From Plecoglossus altivelis (lineage: Eukaryota; Chordata; Actinopteri; Osmeriformes; Plecoglossidae), in assembly GCA_036571765.1 (NCBI GenBank), contig BROE01000007.1, positions 4,951,013-5,015,012 on the forward strand: a stretch of 64,000 nt of DNA, in the 5' to 3' direction. Below are positions 31,925-42,999 of the stretch, one piece after another. Under the pieces are notes generated by a model, which saw only the letters and a list, made by a program, of their open reading frames with translations, ran no database searches and was not told where the DNA came from. Position 1 is the stretch's first letter, and the number at the start of each line of letters is the position of its first letter. Made by a program: the position numbers and the translations under genes.

Positions 31925-32335
31925 GGCTCGGGTTTCCGTCGACCCGGCAGCCCCTTAAAGGGTCATGGTCTGAGCTTTAGCCGTGGCGTTTGGCGCACGT
32001 CAAGCGAGAGGATCTGTTTTTGCAGCTTCTCAAGGTCACCCAGCGGGCTGCGTCATCGCGCTCCGAGGTCTGACAGACGTTTCGTCTGGATCATCACGCA
32101 GGACGGACGCGCCCAGAGAGCCAGGCGGTCGAACCTCCATCAGCCTCCGTCGGCTCCCTGAGCTGTTTGCTCCTTCTGATACTAGGGCAAGGGCAGGTCG
32201 CTTAGCAGCGGAGCTCCTGAAAGAAAAACCAGTGAACCAGCGAAGCCTCGAGCGGGAGCCTTAGCTTTGTCAGCGACAATCATTAACCTTGAGCGCCGTG
32301 AGAGGTCAGCTGGGCTGGAAGAATAGCATCTCCAC
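31925..32335. promoter_or_regulatory. CpG-containing unique island
   Basis: Complex sequence with GACAATCATTAACC near the right edge and no simple repeats. The 93-residue plus frame (31983-32264) is not recognised. Confidence 0.28.
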
Positions 32336-32374
32336 CCCTTGCCCTAACCCCAATCCCCCCACCCCCTTCTCCTC

Positions 32375-32710
32375 CCCAACTGATGCTGCCATTATCCAAC
32401 ACGTGGTGGCGTCCTCATGGTCCTAAAGCCCCGCGCCTTAATGAGGCTTTGGATTGCTACGCGTGTTGCTTTTTGGCTCTGAAGGTCGTGTTCATGACAC
32501 CATGTGCTTGGATCAGTGCTTGTTCGCTGCTGCAGAATGGAGATCGAGCCATCGTCTGTTCCGCTGAGGGCCGAGAGACAGAGACCCTCAGCCAATGTGG
32601 TGGCACGAATCCACTGCTGCATGGACTGAATGGGTGTTTGTTGTTAATAGGGAACGAGGCCCCGGGCCCAACAATGCCAAGGAAAAGAATTGTGGCAGAA
32701 GGATGAGGAG
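32375..32710. promoter_or_regulatory. Unique island, regulatory-like
   Basis: CTTAATGAGGCTTTGG (32438-32453) and AACAATGCCAAGGAAAAGAA (32669-32688). Three frames of 76-113 residues overlap on both strands, none recognised; at this length that is expected by chance in GC-balanced DNA. Confidence 0.3.
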
Positions 32711-33300
32711 GGTGACGGGGATGAGGGGGGACAGCGACGGTGACGGCGTCGAGAGAGACGAGACAATTTGACGACAATGATGATGAAGGGGAAATCAAAG
32801 CGTGGTGCTATCGTCGCAACAGTTTAATAGCTGTGGGCTTCTAGCGATTGGCGTGGCGATGTGATCATGCTGTGTCACCAAGTCATTTCCTCACTGTCTT
32901 CCACAGCTATCTCCGGGGGCTTCATTAGCAATAATTAAGAAACGGCAAACGAGCTGGCGTCTGCTGCAGCCACCTGATAAAACACGGAGGAGCGCAGACG
33001 CGCACGCGCGCCCAGGATGAACGTGAGGGTTAGGACCGGTGCTGTAGTGTCTTCATTGGCGTTCTGCATTACCATCTCCCTAAGACTCACAGGGGCATCT
33101 GTTAGCATGTTGCAAATAATGACTCAAATCCATGTGGAGGATCAGTGTATTGCTAATGAATATTTGTTTGGTGGTTCCCAGCTCATAAGCACCAGGGATA
33201 ATCCTCCCATCCTCTGTTTATCTTACACCTTCCGAACAAACAGCCAGGCAGGCTGACATTTTGAATGTTGCATCCATCGAACATCTCCGGAACGGGATTC
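32711..33300. promoter_or_regulatory. Regulatory-like island
   Basis: CATTAGCAATAATTAAGAAA at 32923-32942, TTGCAAATAATGACTC at 33110-33125 and TTGCTAATGAATATTTG at 33151-33167. The first part (32711-32790) is GACGG/GAGG-rich. Confidence 0.4.
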
Positions 33301-34010
33301 AAGTCAACAATCAGGCTTGATTATTCGAGTGTCAGAGTCCTGCCACCGGTTGCGCACGACGGAACGCTCCAAGTAGCGAGTTGACTTCCCGAACGCTCCA
33401 AACGCGGCGTGCTGTGGCGGCCATGGCGACGGGTGATTAAAGACACCGAGGGGAAATCACCCGCGACTCCACGACGCAGCTGCTGTCTTAGCCGGAAACC
33501 AAACGATTCTCTTCATGCTGCTGTTAGGAGGGGTGGGGGGTGGAGAGGGGAGGGGAGGGGAGGGCCTGGGGGGAAGCGATGACTTTGAATTCACAGTCAC
33601 TTTTCCCAGGCGGTGTTGCATGCGCGTCCGGCCGTCTCCCTGGCGCCTCACCTGACTCCGTTTGCCCTCTTCATTAAAAATGACTAATTGATAACGTAAA
33701 AGCAGGGCCAAACGAAGCTGGAGACCATCAATAATTAAGCAGCGTTAATAGGTACAAAGTACGGACTGTTTAAGTAACCCCTTGAAAGTGGAAGTAATTA
33801 CTGGAGAGTCTTTTGACCGCTCAGCCCAAATGAAAGGAGCTCATTTGGAGTAAGCCCGCACACAGGGCTGGGCCCTTTTCACCCGGGTCGCTGAGCCGAC
33901 CCTGATGATGGCATTTCCATGTGATTAGCAACCCAGCGGTGGTATTCCTTTCTTTTGTGTCCGCTTAATTGATATTTCGTGCAGTTTTTTCCTCCTCTTA
34001 AGATGATGGG
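33301..34010. promoter_or_regulatory. Regulatory-like block with many homeodomain-type cores
   Basis: GGGTGATTAAAGAC (33430-33443), GACTAATTGATAACG (33682-33696), CAATAATTAAGCAGCGTTAA (33729-33748), GTAATTACTGG (33793-33803) and CTTAATTGATATTTCG (33965-33980). A GGGGA run at 33525-33570 interrupts it. A half X-box (CCATGGCGAC, 33421-33430) is also present. Confidence 0.45.
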
Positions 34011-34640
34011 GGAGGAAGATAGCGAGCAGCGCTCACGAAGGGTCGTCTCCCTCCCCGGTAGACGAACTGCGTGACGGCCTCTCTCTTTTCCGACCTCTAT
34101 CTCTCTCTCCTTACCTCGCCGTGTCTCTCTTGTTCCACTCGGAACACTGCCTGGTGTCTAACGACTTGGCTTTATTTTGTGACCTTTCCAAAAGCCCAGA
34201 GCAGAACATGTCCAACGCAGACCGCCGCCAAGCGACATATCCGCGAGCATGGCCGTTCCCCCGACAAGGGGAAAGGAGCCTTTAAAAGCCGACGGGAGGA
34301 AGGTCTTCTGACTCGCCTGCCATAAACTGAAACGTTAAAGATTCCAAGGGACTGGATGAGCTGCTAAAAAGTGACCAGGACAGTGGAGAGAGGACAGGAT
34401 GCAGTCTTGGTAGGAGATTTAAGCAGATGGGCGGCGGGCAAGCGGACGTAGACTCTGGCTACAACAGGTAGCAACCACTCACGCGCTGAAAGATGGTGCG
34501 TCAGTCAGCCAGGGGAGCTCATTGATTGGGCGGCCTCAGCCCGAGATTTACTGCTGCCATTCGTCTGGCGTTTGAAGGGGTGCGCGTCAGGAAGTGACAG
34601 AGTTATGGACAAGTCCTCCGTATGATTGGTGACCCCGAGG
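34011..34640. other. Unique sequence, no gene seen
   Basis: Mixed unique DNA with a short CT-rich patch at 34080-34130. Confidence 0.4.
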
Positions 34641-34654
34641 TGGCATCTCACCAA

Positions 34655-34770
34655 GCCTGTCTCTCTCTTTATATATTTTCTTCTCTCTCTCTCTTTCTGT
34701 CTCTCCCTCTCTCCATCACGGCTCCCCTGCTCCTTCCCTCCCTCCTCCTTCCTTCTCTCTTTCTTGCTTT
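34655..34770. repeat. CT-rich tract
   Basis: Degenerate (CT)n and CTTCC repeats. Confidence 0.85.
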
Positions 34771-34879
34771 CATTCAATGTCACTCTGACATCAGGGGGAG
34801 GAAGGGGGGAAAATATGGTTGATTTTGCCGTATCATTCGTAGAGCTGCAGGAGAGAGAGGGAGGAAAAACAGAGTGAGA

Positions 34880-35075
34880 ATAATAGCCCGCTCTCAAGTC
34901 TGATTAGGAGGAAAGTTTTCGTCTTCCTGCCATTGCCTTGATTAAATCTGCCGTCTTAAAGAGACCCTGGCGGGGCCCAGTAATACCAAGGTACTGAGAG
35001 GAATGAAAGGTTGCCATTTCTCAGATGTGATTGGCTTATTGCATCTGGCAAACTTTGACCATCAGTGGCGGTACT
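34880..35075. promoter_or_regulatory. Regulatory-like island
   Basis: CTGATTAGGAGG, CTTGATTAAATCTGCC, GTGATTGGCTTATTGC and CAAACTTTGACC give GATTA-type (Pitx/Otx-like) and ATTGG-type words. Confidence 0.38.
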
Positions 35076-35359
35076 TCTCTCCCGCCACGGGGGAAGGAGG
35101 GGAGGGAGGGTGGGGTACGACCAGAGGGCCAAAGTGGAAGGGAAGGAAGGGAAAGCACTCCATCTCTCTCTTAACCCCCATGAATACATTGGCCGACTCA
35201 AATACCGATACGTGTTGCTCCTCGTTGAGCCAATCAGGGAGGCCTGCAGCTAAACACTGGGATTAGGTGGCATGGGTGTGTGGTGGTGGAGTGTTTTCTG
35301 GAAGCAGACACCAGCAGCTCAATCAGAGTGCTGTGGTTGCTGCACTGCATGGGGTGGGG
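35076..35359. other. Unique DNA, G-rich at left
   Basis: GGGAAGGAGGGGAGGGAGGG at 35088-35107. No gene seen. Confidence 0.4.
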
Positions 35360-35361
35360 TG

Positions 35362-35810
35362 TGAATGTGTGTGTGTGTGTGGGGGGGAGCACCTAGACTC
35401 CCCCCCCCCCACACACACACACACTCAGATACTCACACTTTTTTCTGGGCTTTGCTGTGGAGCCTAGTCAAGTATGCATGCATGGAGCACAGACACACCA
35501 TACTCACACACATACCCACACACACACACACACACAACTATGCACAAAGAACGCAACACACATATGCCCACTATCACAACACCTAAACATGTCACATGCA
35601 CGCACCCACACCATACCCATAGTACAGACACACACACCATGCCCACAATGCACACACACACACCATGCCCACAGTGCACACACACACACACGCACATACA
35701 CACACCATGCCCACAGTACACACACACACCATACCCACAGTACACACACACACACACCATGCCCACAGGACACACACAGCATGCCCACAGTACACACACA
35801 CACACTCAGC
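35362..35810 (+). repeat. CA-rich minisatellite with CATGCCCACAGT core
   Basis: GT/G and C/CA runs at 35362-35425, then, between 35590 and 35805, seven or eight units built from CCAT(G/A)CCCACAGTA and a variable CACACA linker. His-Thr and Cys-Val frames arise on opposite strands. Confidence 0.9.
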
Positions 35811-35839
35811 CCAAACTAGGTTGGCTTCTCCTCTCCTTC

Positions 35840-36020
35840 ATTTTCCCTTTCGTCTCCTTCCTCTTTTTGACTAATGTAATTTATGCAAAGGCAAATTATA
35901 AATAGCATATCAATACGCTGGTACTATTCTGAGCAGTGCAACACCGCTCAGCTGTCATGAGAAGTAGGCTGGCTTGCAAGGTGTGTGCAAATGCCCTGGC
36001 AAGACAACCCGGATGTGAAC
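35840..36020. promoter_or_regulatory. Short AT-rich island
   Basis: GACTAATGTAATTTATGCAA and AAATTATAAATAGCATATCA at 35869-35911, next to a GT repeat. Confidence 0.33.
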
Positions 36021-36027
36021 TTTGAGG

Positions 36028-36090
36028 CAGTGTGTGTGTGTGTGTGTGTGTGGGGAAGAGGGGGAAGAGGGGGAGAGGGAGGGAGAGATG
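36028..36090. repeat. (GT)n then GGGAGA tract
   Basis: GT run 36028-36052 passing into purine-rich DNA. Confidence 0.92.
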
Positions 36091-36149
36091 AGAAGCGGGA
36101 GAAACAGTGAGTCTCTGTTGTTGCTTTTCTACCCACAAGCGATCCCATG

Positions 36150-36530
36150 TCAGAGCAGTGTTAACTCATGGGCGGAGCGCCTCTCCTGTTGTGTCTCGTC
36201 CGACGCAGGTGAATGAAAGGAGGGCAGGATGGAAAACACCGGAATGCTTCTCGTTTCCAATTGTTTTTTTGAAAGGAAATGAGTGAGGAATTCTGCATGT
36301 GTGCAGAGTCTCGCTGAGAGCCGCGGGGGGTCGAGCCCATCAGGAGGATATGTTGCCCTGGTCGATGACGACGACGGAGAGTGCTCTTTACTCTATCCAA
36401 CAACACAATGGAACAGCTACTAATGAACAAGCCTCTAATGAACCTAAATCCGTCCGTACCCTTAGAGCTTCGCCCGTTTGTTTTTCTTTAAAGAACTACC
36501 TTAATTAAGGGACCTTTCGGAGGAGACCCG
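36150..36530. promoter_or_regulatory. Regulatory-like island
   Basis: TTTCCAATTGTTTTTTTG, CTACTAATGAACAAG, CTCTAATGAACC (a 9-bp echo of the preceding word) and CCTTAATTAAGGG (36499-36511, a perfect 12-bp palindrome CCTTAATTAAGG). Confidence 0.38.
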
Positions 36531-36547
36531 GTCGATGGACGTCCGTG

Positions 36548-36577
36548 TGCACACACACACACACACACACACACACT
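36548..36577. repeat. (CA)n microsatellite
   Basis: Near-perfect CA run. Confidence 0.96.
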
Positions 36578-36709
36578 AACACACACTGTCGTTCGAAATA
36601 CTGGTACAAGTGCTCAACTTAATACATGGATATGAATGCGTGGTTGTTTACCAGTCCTGCAACTGCTCCCTAACCCTGTGTAGAATCACAGCAGGTGCTC
36701 TGTTTACAG

Positions 36710-37028
36710 AGGAGAGAGAGAGAGAGGGAGGGAGAGGGAGGGAGGGAGGGAGAGGGAGGGAGAGGGAGGAGAAAACGACAGGTGGAGCAGGAGGAGTAGA
36801 GGTAGAGAGAGTATTCCGCTCTAATCATATTTCTGATGCTGAAGATGTAAGATAGGCCGTGCTAGTAAGACGGGGAAAGATTGAGACAGACATGGTGAAG
36901 AGAGAGAGGCTTTCTACTGTGCATCATAGAAGCCTCACCCAGAGAGAAGAAAGGAGGCATAGAAACTGATGGATGAAGAGGGAGAGACAGGGAAGGAGAG
37001 AGGGGGAGAGGTGGACGGACGGATATAC

Positions 37029-37080
<52 letters not shown>
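36710..37080. repeat. (GA)n tracts
   Basis: GAGAGGGAGG tract 36710-36775, scattered GA DNA, and a clean (GA)n at 37031-37078. Confidence 0.9.
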
Positions 37081-37081
<1 letters not shown>

Positions 37082-37099
37082 ACTGAAAGTGAGAGGTAT

Positions 37100-37310
37100 C
37101 TGTTCAGTACACAGTAAACATCATCTAGGCATGCTCATATTCATGCTTCAAGGTACCGCAGAGTCAAATTAAGACAATAAATCAAGTCTTCAAAACTGTG
37201 GGTGTCCTTTCATGATTAGCAAAACCATAAATATGTACAGTGCATTTGGGATGAAATATGAATACCTTCACAAGCTGATGTCAAAATAGGGTCAAAGTCG
37301 TGAGGTGCAC
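37100..37310. promoter_or_regulatory. AT-rich regulatory-like island
   Basis: CAAATTAAGACAATAAATCA, CATGATTAGCAAAACC and GAAATATGAATACC in about 120 bp. Confidence 0.38.
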
Positions 37311-38060
37311 TATACACTTACTCGGTGAAACGCTAGTGGAGGAATCCATATTTCATCCGTGCTACAAGATAAACTCTGTGCATCTCACAGAATACGGGGG
37401 GAGAGCATTATCTAGCACAACAGGGAGTGGGAGGGTGTGTGTGCATGTCTGTGAGTGCTACACAGACACTCTCCAGCGTCTGGAGAGGAAGAAGTTCTAA
37501 GGTTCTCCGTCTCTCCCCTCACACATCCAGTCTCTCCATCTCTGGATGACCACCTTGGGATCCTCCTTTAATTACCCTCCTCTCCAGTAGCGAAAGCGAA
37601 CGGCCCGCGGGTTAACGAGAGGAGGAGAGGAGGAGAGAGCGTCCTCGCTCCCTGGCTCCCTGACTCCTCCCCCTCAGCACTAACAGATCCCTGATGAACT
37701 GCTGGAACACGCACGGGGGGGGGGGGGGGGGAACAAACAAAGAAGGAAAAGAAACATCGCTAATCACCTCAAATTTGGATCCCTTTGGTCCTCTGTAATG
37801 TGGCTCTCTAGCTCTCTCTCTCCGTCTCCCCCTCCTTTCTTCTCTCCTCCGCTTTCTGTCTACCTCGCTCTCTCTCTCCCACGCTCTTTTCATCTCGGCC
37901 GCTCTTCTTTCATCTCCCTCTCTCCGTTCGGTCACGCCAGACACAATGTAGGGTTGGTTGTTGGCCGTCGAGAGCTGAGCTTAGTTGGACTGAGCTGAGG
38001 TTGTGTGGGTGTGGACTGACCCCTGGGCCGGCGCTGAGGTAGAACAACGCAGGAGGCATC
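37311..38060. other. Unique DNA with G17 and CT-rich patch
   Basis: G17 at 37715-37731; CT/CCT-rich at 37800-37925. Frames up to 110 residues follow these repeats. Confidence 0.45.
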
Positions 38061-38063
38061 CAC

Positions 38064-38110
38064 TGTGTGTGTGTGTTTGTGTGTGTTTGTGTGTGTTTGT
38101 GTGTGTGTGA
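38064..38110. repeat. (GTGTGTGTTT)n microsatellite
   Basis: GT repeat with a regular TTTG interruption every 10 bp, three times. Confidence 0.93.
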
Positions 38111-38262
38111 TCCACATCTTCTTGTGCCAGGACTGATGGATGAGAACAGACACAAGCAGTGGTTGTCATTGCCGGATGACTGAGCATTTTCAGCCTTCTG
38201 AATGCAAAAGATCAAGCATGCATATGGCAGCAAGCTGCGTGAGACCATGAGAGAGGAGAAGG

Positions 38263-38331
38263 GGGCATGGGTGGGGAAGTGGCAGGGGTGGGGAAGTGGG
38301 GGGGGTGGGGAAGTGGGGAAGTGGAGGGGGT
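38263..38331 (+). repeat. G-rich minisatellite, GGGGTGGGGAAGTGG type
   Basis: About four units of 9-19 bp; GGGG runs are close enough to form G-quadruplexes. Confidence 0.85.
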
Positions 38332-38439
38332 GGACTGGAGGTTGGCGAGGCCTGGTAGGACACTGTCCTAGTCTGTCTGGTGTCCCTTGCTCAGACATCT
38401 CCTTAGTGTCCCTGTACCCCCTTTCCCGAAATGGAAGCT

Positions 38440-38670
38440 GAACAGCTCACCGACTCTCGGCCTCTCCAGCTCTCTACAGGCTTGGAGATTGTCTCCTCGT
38501 TGTTTATTTTTAGGATTTGCTTCGTGCGGTGATGGATTCCCATAATTGGTTTCTCATCCTGGATTCCTCAGCTCACTCTAAAGAGGTATTTAGTGGTTTG
38601 GCTGCTTGTCTCGCTTTGCTCTTTAGGCCTGCTGGAAATATGAAAATGACCGTTGGTGAAAATATCCCTT
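38440..38670. promoter_or_regulatory. Regulatory-like island
   Basis: TTGTTTATTTTTAGGATTTG (Fox-type TGTTTAT core), CCATAATTGGTTTC and GGAAATATGAAAATGACC. Confidence 0.35.
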
Positions 38671-38749
38671 CCTCTCCTCGGCGCTGATGCCTGTCCATGT
38701 CCATGCCTGAGGAGACGTGCTGCTGTCTGGTGTGTGTGGTGTTGTTGCT

Positions 38750-38766
38750 GGGGGGGGGGGGGGGGG
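38750..38766. repeat. G17 homopolymer
   Basis: Seventeen consecutive G after GTTGTTGCT. Confidence 0.95.
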
Positions 38767-39250
38767 TACCAGAACCTTAGCTAAACACACTTTGTGTTGC
38801 CAGGCACTTAAGCTGCGGGCAGAGAACAATGCAGGACTGAACTAAGGCCACAGACAGGACCAAGGGAAAGGATAAGGTTTAAGAGGTTAACAAAGTCTGG
38901 GAGGGAGGGGGGAGGGAGGGAGGGAGGGAGAAGAGAGGGAGCAACCTAAAGATATGTGGAGGGTGTGGTGGCAAGGGGGTGGGGGAGTGAGGAGAGACAT
39001 CAGGATCAGACGTGCAGACGGACAGGGTCAGTTTCTGTATAGGCAGTCAGAAATGTGGAGGGATGGGTTGGAGCTGTGGGGGAGGGAGGGAGGGAGGAAG
39101 GGAGGGTGGTGTCCTGGGTCTCATCCCCTGGACCTCACCCCCATTACAAAGTCCTGCCCTGCAGTCAGTCATGGTTCACCCTGGCACCTCCCTGCAGCCT
39201 TTCTTATCCTGCCATCTCATCTGGGCCAGGTGAAGGAGACCCACATACCA
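38767..39250. other. Unique DNA with GGGA patches
   Basis: (GGGA)n at 38898-38940 and 39080-39107. No gene seen. Confidence 0.45.
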
Positions 39251-39253
39251 ATA

Positions 39254-39365
39254 CACACACACACACGCGCGCGCGCGCGCACACACAGACAGACATACCT
39301 GCACGTGCACACACATACCTACACACACGCTGACACACATCTAGAAGCACACACCCACCCACACA
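39254..39365. repeat. (CA)n with (GC)n core
   Basis: CA tract containing GCGCGCGCGCGC at about 39267-39280, then degenerate CA. Alternating purine-pyrimidine DNA can adopt Z-form. Confidence 0.9.
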
Positions 39366-39594
39366 CCCTGTGACTGCAGTGCTAGTTTGATGTATGGCCG
39401 GTGTTAGGAGCTGAGACAAGGGAGGGGGGAGCTCCCTGCCCCAGACACTTCTGACATCTCGCTGACGGACATCTAGCTCTATGTCTGCCGTCTGGCTTGA
39501 AGGTCAAAAGGTCACATTCTGTTTGTTTTGCTTTATGCGTATGCGTGTGTGCGCCTGCGGCATGCAGCTATGTACGTCTGCATGTGCGTGTGGC

Positions 39595-39900
39595 CGTAGC
39601 AGCTCATCAATAAGGCTGTATGTTCTAAAGCCTTGTAAACATGCGTGGGGACCTGTGGGTCTTTTTTTAGATGGAGAGATTTGATCTGGGGCCCTCGGCC
39701 TGACAGGCATATTACCAGCAGGCAGACTCACTTCATCACTTGCACCGCCTTCACTTAAAGCACCAGATCATATTTCCTCCCATACGCTTAGATAGGTCCA
39801 GAGACTTCATTATTTATGATCTATTCCAAATCACATTATCTTTCACCAGGCTTCAATTACCCCTTTCACCAAGCCTGGGAGAATGGGTCACGTGTAGCGG
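39595..39900. promoter_or_regulatory. AT-rich regulatory-like island
   Basis: CTCATCAATAAGGC, CATTATTTATGATC, CAAATCACATTATC and CTTCAATTACCCC occur in complex unique sequence. No coding frame is credible. Confidence 0.4.
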
Positions 39901-40055
39901 CCGCGCTGAGAGAGCGCACGTGCGCATGTGCGAGCACGTCGAAACGTTGTTCGCTTGCGTGTGAGTTTTGTTCTCGTGTGCCTGTGTGCAGATGCGTTGA
40001 GTGCGAGGTCTAGAGTGCGATGGTCGTTCATGCAGTGCATCGGAGCGTGCTCGGG

Positions 40056-40298
40056 TGTGTGTATGTGTGTCTGGGTGTGTGTGTGTCTGGGTGTGTGTGT
40101 ATGGATGTGTGTGTGTATGTGTGTCTGGGTGCGTGTGTCTGGGTGTGTGTTTTTCTTGGTGTGTGTGTCTGGGTGTATGTGTCTGGGTGTGTGTGTCTGG
40201 GTGTGTGTGTGTGTCTGGGTGCGTATGTGTGTCTGGGTGCGTATGTGTGTCTGGGTGCGTGTGTGTGTCTGGGTGCGTATGTGTGTCTGGGTGCGTGT
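40056..40298 (+). repeat. GT-rich minisatellite, GTCTGGGTG core
   Basis: About twelve copies of GTCTGGGTG separated by GTGTGT or CGTATGTG linkers; the last five are a regular 18-20 bp unit ending GCGTATGTGT. Ser-Gly-Cys-Val frames are translations of it. Confidence 0.92.
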
Positions 40299-40424
40299 CC
40301 CCTACTCTACCCTCGTCTGTGTCGTTACAGCGGATCTGTTCTTGTCAGCTTTGTCGCTCCCTTGGAGCCACAGATGCAGTTCTGATGTTCTGTCCTCCTC
40401 TTTGACCCTGGTCTCTAGCACACA

Positions 40425-40469
40425 AACCAGAGAGAGGGAAAGAGAGAGAGAGAGGGAGGAGTACACAGT

Positions 40470-40509
<40 letters not shown>

Positions 40510-40528
40510 TACAGAGAGAGAGAGAGAG

Positions 40529-40571
<43 letters not shown>
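40425..40571. repeat. (GA)n microsatellite
   Basis: GA tract with two GGAGTACA(C/G)AG interruptions. Confidence 0.95.
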
Positions 40572-40899
40572 CAGAGAGCTTGTTGAACACGGCATCTAAG
40601 TATGAAAAGTCCACCGGGGACTCAGTGTCACAGTTCCCTACCAGCCTGTCATTTTCACACAAGCCCTGGCCCCCATCCACCCCCCAACAACACCCACCCC
40701 CCAACGCCACCATCCATCCATCACCCTCTCTCTCTCTTAAGCCTCACCGTAGAGTGGAGAGGTGGGGGATGGCGAAGAAGGGGGGATGGGTAGCTATAAG
40801 CCCCCCAACTCCGCCCAATCACCTGAAACCTCCCCGCAGCGGGAAGCAGCCAGCCGCTGTGAACGACGCTCTCGATTCAGACGAGGGGCGTAAACCTAC
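40572..40899. other. Unique DNA, C-rich in the middle
   Basis: CACCC/CATCCATC-rich at 40670-40735. No exon seen. Confidence 0.4.
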
Positions 40900-41430
40900 A
40901 GCTGTGGGCCTGCCAGCATAATGTCACGTCCGCTCAGCAAATGTGAATTCCTCAATAAATGATGGTAATGCACCTGCCATGGCCTCGTGGCATTTGCATT
41001 GAGTGGCCCCTCTTGGTAGCGCTCAGAGGAGAGCGATTGACCCCCTGCACCTCAAACGGGCCCAGGTCTAGTCCATATTCTCCCTGATCCTTTGTGTTTG
41101 TCTACATTTCTTCTCCCTCCTCTCCACTCTCCCCCCTCCTCAGAGGTCCTCTGACCCTTTGCTGCGTGATGTAATCATCCGACTCGTTTGAGGAAGACAG
41201 GGAATGATTACTCAACAAGTGCAGATGCAGTCCTTCCAGTGGGGGTGATTATTGTGTTGAGACGGACGGCTCCACAAACAGCATGGCTGAGACACGGCCG
41301 AGGAACGGAGAATAGACGGCTAACGGGCGGCTAGCTGACAGGCTAATGTATAATTCACTCGCCCTCTTTCTGTTTGTATTCACATTTTCCATCCGAATGC
41401 TCCAATCGCGGCTGCAATAGCACCCTAACC
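40900..41430. promoter_or_regulatory. Regulatory-like island with POU octamer
   Basis: ATTTGCAT at 40992-40999 follows TCAATAAATGATGGTAATGC. A second part has GATGTAATCATCC (41168-41180) and GGGAATGATTACTC. Unique throughout. Confidence 0.4.
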
Positions 41431-41442
41431 TCGACTAGGTCA

Positions 41443-41477
41443 TCAGAAGGGGGTGGGGGTGGGGGGGGGGGGGGGGG
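41443..41477. repeat. G-rich run with G17
   Basis: GGGGTGGGGGT then G17 at 41461-41477. Confidence 0.93.
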
Positions 41478-42300
41478 CGGGGAAGGTAAAAAGGGCGGCT
41501 CCTCGAAGATGTTCTGAACTCGCTATTACCAGGGATGCTTGGCTGGGTTTGACAAGGTCCTGCCATCTCTCGAAGACGTCTCGGGGCTCCTCTCACTTCC
41601 TGTCGGCCTGTTTTCTCGCTTTCGGTCTGATCGTTCGGTCTGGTCTGCGCGGGGTCGGGTGAGATAAGGAGGACGGAGGGAGGAATGGACGGAGAAGAGG
41701 CGTGGGCTGGCTCCACCTTCCTTCGTTGGTCCTACTCTCGCCCTTTGTCTCTCCCTTTCCATGTCTGCCCTGCCTCTGTCTGTCTATCCTGTGCCTGGGT
41801 TCTTCGGCATTGAGCGAGCCAAAGGGTAGCGTGTGTAATCGAGGGAGGTGGGAGGGAGAGAGATAGAGAGAACAACAACAAAGACAGAGGGAGAAGAGAG
41901 AGGCGAGAGAGCAAGATAATGAAAGAAACAAGAGAGAAGCAAAAGTGGGAGACCGAGAACTTGTATGACTGTAACCTTCCAGTATGTGTTTATCCCTACA
42001 CTGTATTCCCACTCCGAGTGTCTTTGTTCCCGTGGTGACGCGTGAGCCGAGGCCACTCCGCTCACCAGCTCTAAGCTTTTCAGACGTGGCAGGTAGATAT
42101 CGATGCAAACACCCAGTTGGTCCATGAATGTGGACCTGTGTCAAGCTGGTAGCACAGCTTCTCTGTCGATGCTTCTCGTTGCCTCCAGACCCCCTGTGGT
42201 GTGGTCTTGTGCCTTGGTCATAATGTGGAGTGTTCCTCCTGCTGGCTGGTGCCATAGTGCTGACACATGCAGCCTGGGCTCATAGTGGAAGGCAGGCCTG
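41478..42300. other. Unique DNA with a GA patch
   Basis: A 220-residue minus frame (41593-42255) is Ser/Leu/Arg-rich where it crosses GAGA DNA at 41840-41945 and has no recognisable domain. Confidence 0.4.
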
Positions 42301-42700
42301 TCAGTAATCCAGGGCTAACATGGAGTTACAGGAAAAAACACAGAAAAAAGAAGTATCGTTTGCAGTTCTACTTATTGAACCAAATTCGTCATTTGTGGGT
42401 TTGCAGAGTTGAAGTGAAGTGCAGTACATGGCCCTCGGTTATATGTATGTACTTTGGTACAATATACATGTTATGGATGTTATAAGGCAGTACACAGTGC
42501 ACTGTAACCTAGTAGTGTACATGCAATAGGCATATGAGTATAGGATAGTATACTCATTATTATGTAAATGTGGTAGTATAATCCTAGTATTACTGCAGCA
42601 AAGTCTTGGTAGAAACTGTAATCTGCAAGACACTGGACCTTTTGAAATTGCCCAAAATGTGTTTATTCTACTCCGATGAGAATGAAAATAGCCTTTTCAT
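42301..42700. other. AT-rich unique DNA rich in GTA/TAC words
   Basis: Repeated AGTA, TATAC and GTACA words (CAGTACACAGTGCACTGTAA at 42488-42507; TAGGATAGTATACTCATTAT at 42541-42560). The style resembles old DNA-transposon or LTR non-coding ends, but no terminal repeats were found. Confidence 0.3.
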
Positions 42701-42712
42701 GAAATCTATCTC

Positions 42713-42995
42713 TCTGAGTCTCTCTCTCCCTCTCTCCATCTCTTTCCTCTCCCTCTCTCTTTCTTCTCTCTACGTCTCTTTCCTCTCCCTCTCTCTACGT
42801 CTCTCTCATCTCTCTGTCTCTTTCCTCTCCCTCTCTCTACGTCTCTCTTTCCTCTCTCTACGTCTCTCTCCCTCTCTCTACGTCTCTCTCCTCTCCCTCT
42901 CTCTACGTCTCTCTTTCCTCTCTCTACATCTCTCTTTCCTCTCTCTACGTCTCTCCCCTCTCCCTCTCTCTACATCTCTCTCTTCCTCTTGCCCA
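42713..42995 (+). repeat. CT-rich minisatellite with TCTACGTCTCT core
   Basis: About nine copies of CTCTCTAC(G/A)TCTCT with CTTTCCTC or CCCTC linkers, 20-40 bp spacing. Confidence 0.92.
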
Positions 42996-42999
42996 TCCC

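Noticed and set aside
35590..35805. CRISPR-like spacing of CATGCCCACAGT repeats
   Set aside because: Linkers are CA repeats, not unique spacers; this is a minisatellite in eukaryotic DNA.
41593..42255. 220-residue minus-strand open frame
   Set aside because: Its middle is a translated GA/CT tract and the ends match nothing recognisable.
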